Shown piece after piece: positions 57,990 through 64,000 of a stretch of 64,000 bases of DNA (position 1 is the stretch's first letter; each line of letters begins with the position of its first letter). Origin of the DNA: Gonocerus acuteangulatus. Lineage: Eukaryota; Arthropoda; Insecta; Hemiptera; Coreidae. The stretch is from NCBI GenBank assembly GCA_946811695.1, contig OX328127.1, positions 50,658,274 through 50,722,273 of the forward strand. The letters are read 5' to 3'. Below the pieces are notes generated by a model, which was not told where the DNA came from, made no database searches, and saw only the letters and a list, made by a program, of their open reading frames with translations. A program made the position numbers and the translations under genes.

Positions 57990-59744
57990 TTCAGGTCCAT
58001 CAGGTTTAACCGGTCGATTCTGTACAGGATATTTACTCTTCCCCCATGATTTGAGTATTCTGTGTCCCATTAGAGTCCTTCGGTCCTTATCAGTGTTAAT
58101 CAGTGATTCATCAATACTTCCCATTTGAATGTGTACATAAAGATTGCCTCCGGCCAGGTTTCATGTCTACCATAATAACCAACAACTCCATTGGTTACTT
58201 TCACCTGTAAATCAAAGTCCAATAGGAATTCCCAAGTAGCATTAAGTAAAGCTTCATCTGTGTTCCGTAACGGTATCATTCCTATTATAAACCGAGGTTG
58301 TATACCTGGTGACGTTGGGTTTGTAATAGAATATTGGTAATTGTTTTCTAATGCCATTGATTCATATGTATGGTTCCACGCCGGTATATAATTTCCATTT
58401 GTCGACTCATCTACCTTTTCATTTATCTGAATGTGGTTTTTATTAACCAAGCGTTGAGGCAAACTAATAACTGTGAACCCATCAGGTTTGCTTTTCTCTG
58501 GCAATTCCCATTGTTGAAGCGTATTTCTTGAAAACAGCAAACCATTCTTCGGTGTATACTGTCCATGGAATACTGGTCCTAGATCGTTGGACCCATTCAT
58601 CAATGTACAAAACTGGTATATCTGAGGTTCTGCTATATGTTGTTTTAATACTCCTTCCTCTTTATTGTCTACCTTATGATCTGGCCGTGGATATAATATT
58701 GCCAATGGATTATCGTACATCCGAGACGTGCATTGTGCTGATATATTCGTAAACTTTAATGTCTCTGTGGCGTCAGGTTCACCATATACATTACCTCCTA
58801 TAATTTTTTCCTTATTTCGTCCAGGTGTGTAGCAAGCGTTTCAGTATAATAATATTTATCCAAGGGGCCAAAATCAGCTATAGGATATTGTGCATTTGCA
58901 TTTGCCATCGCACTTTTACTGCTATTTGTTTCAAATGGTAGGCGTACTCCTAATGAACTCACTGTGCAGGTAGCGTGAGTAACATAAACTGTAGTGAATT
59001 GTGTTCTTAACAAATTTGCTTCTCTTGGACTTACATAACAGAAGAGATGATTCCATGGAATATCGTGGCATCCACCCGGATAGAATCTTATGAAGTCCAG
59101 GTTTTCTTTATTCTTTGTGTATTTTGGTAGACTGTTTTTCATTATGAAATGGTATGTTTTATGAAAACTCATTGTGAATGTATTTGGCTTTTGTGTAATA
59201 CCTTTATGTATAGGTGTAATAGCTGAACCACCTTGTGTAGACTTACCATCCTTATTATCAGGTTGTACCTGTTCATCGGCTTGCATGAATACAACATCGT
59301 CCATAGTGTCGGATGTGTTTACGTTGGCCTTTTTAAGTTGAGGCGAAAACCAAATCTCCTCTAATAATTCGTCAGCAGTTTTTTTACGTTTATTACCTGT
59401 TTCCGCCAGGTTGTCTTTATTAGGGTATAATACACCAGTTCCTGTTCCTACTATATATTTGGCCCCTAACCCAGCTGCACCTATCGCCGAATGCCAATTA
59501 CCTGTTTGTATAAAGTCTTTTCCAAAGTCCTTGATAGCACTTTTATCTGCTACACGTATTTCTCCTGCAGTACTAGCCTTTTCATATGCCTGGTCATGCG
59601 TTTGAGCTATACTATCATCTATGTCTACAGGTTGTCCTCTGTTTAACTGATTACCTGGACCTAAGTACTTATGACCAGGAAAATTCATTGACTGATTAAT
59701 ATAACCCTCATACCTACTTTTATATCTATTCTTATCTTATCTAT
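57990..59744 (-). pseudogene. Densovirus capsid gene (VP) with phospholipase A2 domain, endogenous
   Basis: The minus strand from 59688 encodes the parvoviral VP1-unique region. The calcium-loop motif YLGPGN is at residues 8-13 and the catalytic HDQAY at residues 31-35, the group's secreted-PLA2 signature used in endosome exit. The frame (297 codons) ends at 58798 because of a shift at an A-run near 58800. Capsid-like sequence resumes in another frame to 58100, then in a third frame from about 58124 to 57990, where it is cut by the Helitron-bearing repeat. The C-terminus is therefore missing. Upstream of the Met at 59688 the frame stays open to a TAA at about 59745. Frame damage and the chromosomal flanks show that this is an integrated relic and not a virus genome. 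Confidence 0.88.
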
Positions 59745-59911
59745 GGGTTAAAGGTGAAAACAACAATATATTATTCTACTATTTACATTTATTCATCCAA
59801 TTTACATTTTACATTTATAATATTCAAAAAACTACTATTTACATTTATAATATTGAAAATACTACTATTTACATTTTTATACAAATTATTTACAATTCTG
59901 TTACATTACAC
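59745..59911. other. Densovirus NS-VP intergenic spacer with short repeats
   Basis: About 170 bp between the NS1 stop and the VP frame contains the phrase CTACTATTTACATTTATAAT and two variants in tandem (about 59777-59875). It is AT-rich and may have held the VP promoter. Confidence 0.5.
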
Positions 59912-60470
59912 TTATGTGGTTTCAATATTGTATCGTTTCAGAATTTCTGACCAAAATAGGGGATATAAGTATTTCTTATATTCCACCAGAAAAGGAGCCG
60001 ATTTCCATTTGTACCTTATCATTTTATCATTAAATGCCTTATTCCTAGGGAATACGTTATTGTTTGATAGAATGATAACTGGTGTTTTAGGTATCACACT
60101 ATCACCCTGATATTTAATGCGGGCCGCGAAGTCATCACCACCAAACAACATTTTTATGCTGTCCATAACTGCTGACTCTACGTTTGGTTCGTTCCACAAC
60201 GCTACACGTTTTTAAAGTATGTCATGGAACGGGAATGCATTTTGTCTGTTGAAGTTCGCGATATTAGCTGTGTTTATATAAAATGAAAGTATAGCATCAA
60301 AAAAGAAATTTTTTCCGACACTCGGGTCCGAATTTACTTCGAAAGCGTTTTTTTTTATTAAATTTACGTTCTAGAATGTTATAGAGGTTTGTAACAAATT
60401 GCCGTATCGTGTTTTCGTCATTATTTAGCTGGTACTTCAATAGTCTGTCTGCTATGTCTGTACTAAATTC
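59912..60470 (-). pseudogene. Densovirus NS1, superfamily 3 helicase fragment, endogenous
   Basis: The minus strand encodes the C-terminal third of a parvoviral NS1. A P-loop-like PSVGKNFFFDA is followed by ALWNEPN (Walker B region) and VIPKTPVIILSNN (motif C / sensor). The reading frame shifts at an A9 run near 60350, and a TAA interrupts it near 60213. The natural C-terminus ends at 59912. The N-terminal nicking domain is absent. NS1 precedes VP on the same strand, a monosense arrangement. Confidence 0.85.
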
Positions 60471-60488
60471 ATAGACTTTACGCCCTGG
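60470..60488 (+). repeat. Helitron-derived filler at the right virus junction
   Basis: TCATAGACTTTACGCCCTGG is identical to an internal Helitron phrase (plus orientation at about 56499-56517; inverted in the flanking copy at about 61036-61055). It sits between the NS1 fragment and the right 319-bp repeat. Confidence 0.75.
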
Positions 60489-60807
60489 TTAATTACCGGA
60501 ATATTTCATAAACATATAATATAATCCTTATTCCTGGTATGATTTGAAAAGCTTAAAGAAACTCCTAATATTTTGTTCTCGTGCGTTTAATTCGGTTGGA
60601 AATTTTTCATTAAATTTATAAATTCACTAGCTGACTACCCGTGCTTCACCACGGCCGATAAGTAGTTTTTATGCGTTAAATAAGGTATGATCAAAATTAA
60701 CGCTACTACATAATTTTGTACAGCTTATTATTGAACGGAGTTTAAAGTTACCCAGGAAACTCCATGTGGCGGTAACCGTGCTTGTTTCCGTTGGGGAGTA
60801 AAAAAAG
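60489..60807. repeat. 319-bp direct repeat, right copy
   Basis: Same content as 57671-57989; here the Helitron continues intact beyond the repeat to 61393. Differences are single bases (TTTTGTTCTCG versus TTTTGCTCTCG; one in a T run; GGAGTTTAAAG versus GGACTTTAAAG). Confidence 0.9.
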
Positions 60808-61393
60808 AAAAATACAACAACCACTTAAAAAGTTAGGTAAACAGAGACAAATACACGTTGAAAATAATAAAACTAACACCTTTGAAGTTTTAAGCCCCTA
60901 AAATTACTTAAACATTTGAATATCAAAAAAACCTTTCTTAGCGAGTGTTTACATTCTAAACGGATTGTCCCTGCAAAATTTCAAATTTTTTTATCAAGTG
61001 GTTCGGGATATTATTACCTCGGATGGACCATTACCAGGGCGTAAAGTCTATGACGATCAAAATTGCAGTTTATTTCTAATAATTCAAGGTTTTCCATCAT
61101 ATTTTAACCTCAATTAAAAATAATACTATGAAATAGATAATGTACGGTAACAGCTGTTCTGTTATCGTCCTAGCAACGCATGCTACCTAGGCTTGCCTGC
61201 ACTAACCAACTAAAACTTTAAACCCCTCTAAAAATACTTAAAAATTCGAATATCAAAAAATCCTTTCTTAGCGAACGTCTACGTTCTATAGGGAGTGTTC
61301 ATGCAAAATTTCAAAATTTTCTTTCGAGCGGCTTGGGCTGGGCGATGATTGGTCAGTGAGTGAGTGAGTGGTATTTGACAAATATATAGTAGA
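60627..61393 (-). mobile_element. Intact non-autonomous Helitron
   Basis: Minus-strand 5' TCTACTATATATTTGTC at 61393; 3' stem-loop CCGTGGTGAAGCACGG, then GTAGTCAGCTAG at 60627; flanked by A and T. It is 767 bp. It provides the uninterrupted reference for the outer copy at 55005-56918. Confidence 0.88.
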
Positions 61394-61861
61394 TTTTAAC
61401 GTTTTAAGGTGAAACATTACGTTTCCCCGAATATTAATTGATATTTACATATGCCCACTACCTTAACACATACACTTACTTATACAAGCAGGCTGGTGTC
61501 CTAGCAAGACCATTCAGAAGATACTGATCGTTGTGTTGTTTCCACAGAATCGGAACACTCAATAAATAAATAAGGCGAAACAAATTTATATAGTAACTCT
61601 CAAAGATAAGTTAGGCCCTAATGTGTTTATTAACGGAAAGTACCTGCTCTCTCCCCGTGTTTCTCAACTAACCTAGGTGCTCAGGAAAACCGAATGTCAT
61701 TCCCTGTTTTAGTGATTAGGTATCTTGATAGACTCGAATTTAAATAAAAGCATTCAAAACACCAGAAAAATAATGAACTTTTTGAATTGAAAGAAACCAA
61801 CATATTTGTAACAATTTTCCCTTGCTGGGACAAACTTATTAAATTTGCATGCTTTTATTTA

Positions 61862-61995
61862 GGATCTCCCCATGGTCTAGTGGCTTGCTCGCTAGATTCT
61901 CTTGCGGGGGTTCGAGTCACGCCTGTAGGAGGTAGACTTTTTTCAGCGATGAGCTCACTGAAAACATTCCCTTCTACACAATGAAATGCGGCAAC
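61862..61995 (+). repeat. tRNA-like SINE head (tRNA-Glu-type)
   Basis: CCCCATGGTCTAGTGGCTTG is a good A-box region resembling tRNA-Glu/Asp, and GGGGGTTCGAGTCACGCC holds a B box (GGTTCGAGTC). The anticodon stem and the acceptor do not pair well, and unrelated sequence follows. This fits a tRNA-derived SINE better than a functional tRNA gene. Confidence 0.6.
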
Positions 61996-62344
61996 CTGTA
62001 GATACTCTGGCAATAATGGCCGATAAGCCGATGCCGACATTTTTGTTGAATTATTTATATCTATTTGAGTTATCGAATAGTCGGTCATCTTGTTCGAAAG
62101 CCATCGTAACCGTTTTCGAGTTATTTAAGAAAGAAAGTCCAAGACTGATATTGTGTGTTGATAAATTTTCTTTTTGTTTATGAACGTCAACATTCCATGC
62201 ATCATCTTGTCGACATCATTATATTATATTATTACCGGGATGTAATTATACAATTATAATTAATTGTCCTTCATCTGTAAAAGAATCAATGTATAAGAAA
62301 GATAAAATAATGGGGATTAAAATAAAAGTTTAATATTATATAAT

Positions 62345-62430
62345 ATTAGGCAACAGCCCTATCCTAGCTAGAAAAGGGTGGTGACCTATAGGCACCTATA
62401 GGTTAATTAAGGATGTTAAAATTTAAATAA
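62345..62430 (+). repeat. tRNA-derived SINE, copy 3 (body and tail only)
   Basis: GCAACAGCCCTATCCTAGCT, then AGAAAAGGGTGGTGACC and GGATGTTAAAATTTAAATAA match the body and tail of the copies at 21783-21989 and 54490-54650. The tRNA-like head is missing. CCTATAGGCACCTATAGG is a local duplication. Confidence 0.6.
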
Positions 62431-64000
62431 ATATTATGATTTATAATGGAACATATTTTACTTGTACGTACGAAGAGACGCTATTCGATCAGCAGTGATG
62501 ATGACACCTTTGTCCAGATAAATTCGCTTATTCAATTTCTCAAGTGTAGAAGTTGATAATAGTAATAGAAGTAGAAACTCTTGTGTTAATCAACTAGTTG
62601 AGTGATAAAATTAACTGCATGGTGGATAATTAAATAGGAAGTTATAATCACATGCGAAAATTAAAAAAATGTAGTTCTTAAAAAATATCAAGCCTTAAAA
62701 AAATTTAACAATAATGGAACGAAGCAAGAATGTATGTATCTGAATTGAAGTTAAATGAACAAGGAGACATGTGATAAACAAACATTAAATCGAAGAAAAA
62801 AGGAAATCATTTAACATTGCGTTGACAAAACGATAAAATAAACGTTATGTTAAGTAAGGAAGGAATTACTTAAGACAGGTTAAATAACATGGCTGACTTC
62901 TAAGCAGTCAGTCGTGAAAGTATTAGAACACCTCGTGGAATGTGACATTGATGAGAGACAAGGGAATCAACCCACACAAGAGTTTGGAAACAACCTTTCC
63001 CACTAATATCCTTTTCCTTCATGTACATTTTCCCTGATTTAACTTCGATCCAATTCAAACAATGTCCAATTCGCCTGTAACTAACTCTTCTTGGCATGTT
63101 TTTATCTCTTTACACATCGTTTGAGTTGAAAAGCTCATAATAGACTTAAATATTCTGATTTCAAATGATTACAATTTCCTCGCTGTTTTGCTATATTGGT
63201 AAAATAATATTACTGTAAAACCAATTTAAAAATGTGCGAACCCGCCTTATGAGCCTGTCTCCGAGTATGTTCATATGAATATATATTGCCGATTATAACC
63301 GAATTTATTCGGTTCCCTCGAATTTAAATTTTGTCTTTCACGGTTTACATGTTGCGGCCAGTTTTGTTTTGAATCACGTAGCGATCTTTCGCTTTGAAAA
63401 CTTTTGTGTTAAATTGATTATCTCTAGTTTTAGACTCCCAGTTTGTGTAGTAAAAACATATCAAAAAATAAAATAAATTAAAAATGGTCAAGGAACCGAA
63501 TCATTTTTTTGGGGGGGGGGGTCAGTTCATATGGATTGACCCATTCAACTGTTGAACAAATTTGAAAAATCAGCGAATAAGAAGATGGAACGAAAAGAAA
63601 ACTTAAAATGTTAAGCTCCAGTTGAAATCATGCTACCTAAATTTTCCTAAGGATCTTTTTTGTAAAAAATGTATTTATGCTTCCTAATGGTCACCTTCCA
63701 AATACCAATACATGTCAACTGTCTTCATGATATATAAGAAAACGCATGAAAAGTGTAAAACTGCTCATATCTATTACTAAAATATTTTTTATTTAACGCA
63801 TATATTTCCCTAGCGTAAACAAAATTAATAGATTTCATTTTTGATGACAGTGAAAAATGTCAAATCATTTAACTTGGACTCATAAAAAACGCCAGATTTG
63901 CGTCATCAATGCGTGTTTCCATAATGTATTTTACTCGAGGTGTGTTTCGAAACTCTCAGAATGAGACTCCTAGGTAATATTTTGCATCTCCATGCCATTT
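62431..64000. other. No gene recognised
   Basis: AT-rich sequence. A poly-G run is at about 63512-63521. Open frames are short and lack conserved motifs or splice support. Confidence 0.4.

Noticed and set aside
57990..60470. Exogenous densovirus contig or contamination
   Set aside because: Frames are broken, both ends join chromosomal repeat DNA, and no terminal hairpins are visible.
61862..61932. Functional tRNA gene
   Set aside because: A and B boxes are present, but the acceptor and anticodon stems do not close; it fits a tRNA-derived SINE head.

Overview
The window is nuclear DNA from an animal, most likely an arthropod and probably an insect. It is AT-rich, with long (TA)n tracts and spliceosomal introns. 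It carries an env-bearing errantivirus, a Gypsy element primed by tRNA-Trp, a GIY-YIG Penelope-like element (PLE), Helitrons, Helentron/INE-like elements and an integrated densovirus. No species can be named from the sequence alone.

The only host gene I can support is a four-exon EF-hand/RIIa-type gene resembling EFCAB10, on the + strand, with exons at 2511-2628, 20844-21011, 29593-29689 and 35920-36016. Splice phases agree at all three introns, and the coding parts sum to 477 nt (159 codons) plus a stop codon. A further upstream exon is expected but was not found. Introns of about 18.2, 8.6 and 6.2 kb are filled with mobile DNA.

Layout. 0-13.5 kb: Helentron/INE-like copies, a 5S-derived SINE, a head-to-head PLE terminal repeat pair, a long-TIR DNA transposon, a decayed Helitron and microsatellites. 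13.57-19.79 kb: an LTR errantivirus with almost identical LTRs but a wrecked interior. 20-36 kb: EFCAB10-like exons 2-4, tRNA- and 5S-derived SINE pieces, an L2/CR1-like LINE, an RTE-like LINE 3' end and a mini-PLE palindrome. 36.3-39.5 kb: an I-clade-like LINE with RNase H. 39.6-46.9 kb: a Penelope element with inverted terminal repeats, into which a CsRn1-like Gypsy element (42073-45920, TSD CCAT) has inserted. 47.4-53.1 kb: a microsatellite-bearing element split by a 4.7-kb long-TIR transposon that is itself filled with further insertions. 55.0-56.9 kb: a Helitron inside a Helitron. 57.67-61.39 kb: a densovirus-derived sequence (capsid gene with a PLA2 domain, and an NS1 helicase fragment) bracketed by a 319-bp direct repeat. 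61.4-64 kb: tRNA-derived SINE copies and otherwise unrecognised DNA.

The genes do not form a pathway. This is one small ciliary-type host gene and its flank embedded in nested transposable elements. The most unusual signals are the densovirus insertion with its long flanking duplication, a 39-nt match to the 3' half of tRNA-Trp (including CCA) at the Gypsy primer-binding site, palindromic PLE termini carrying hammerhead-ribozyme-like cores, and two Helentron-like families sharing one architecture. I found no evidence of a wholly new autonomous system.
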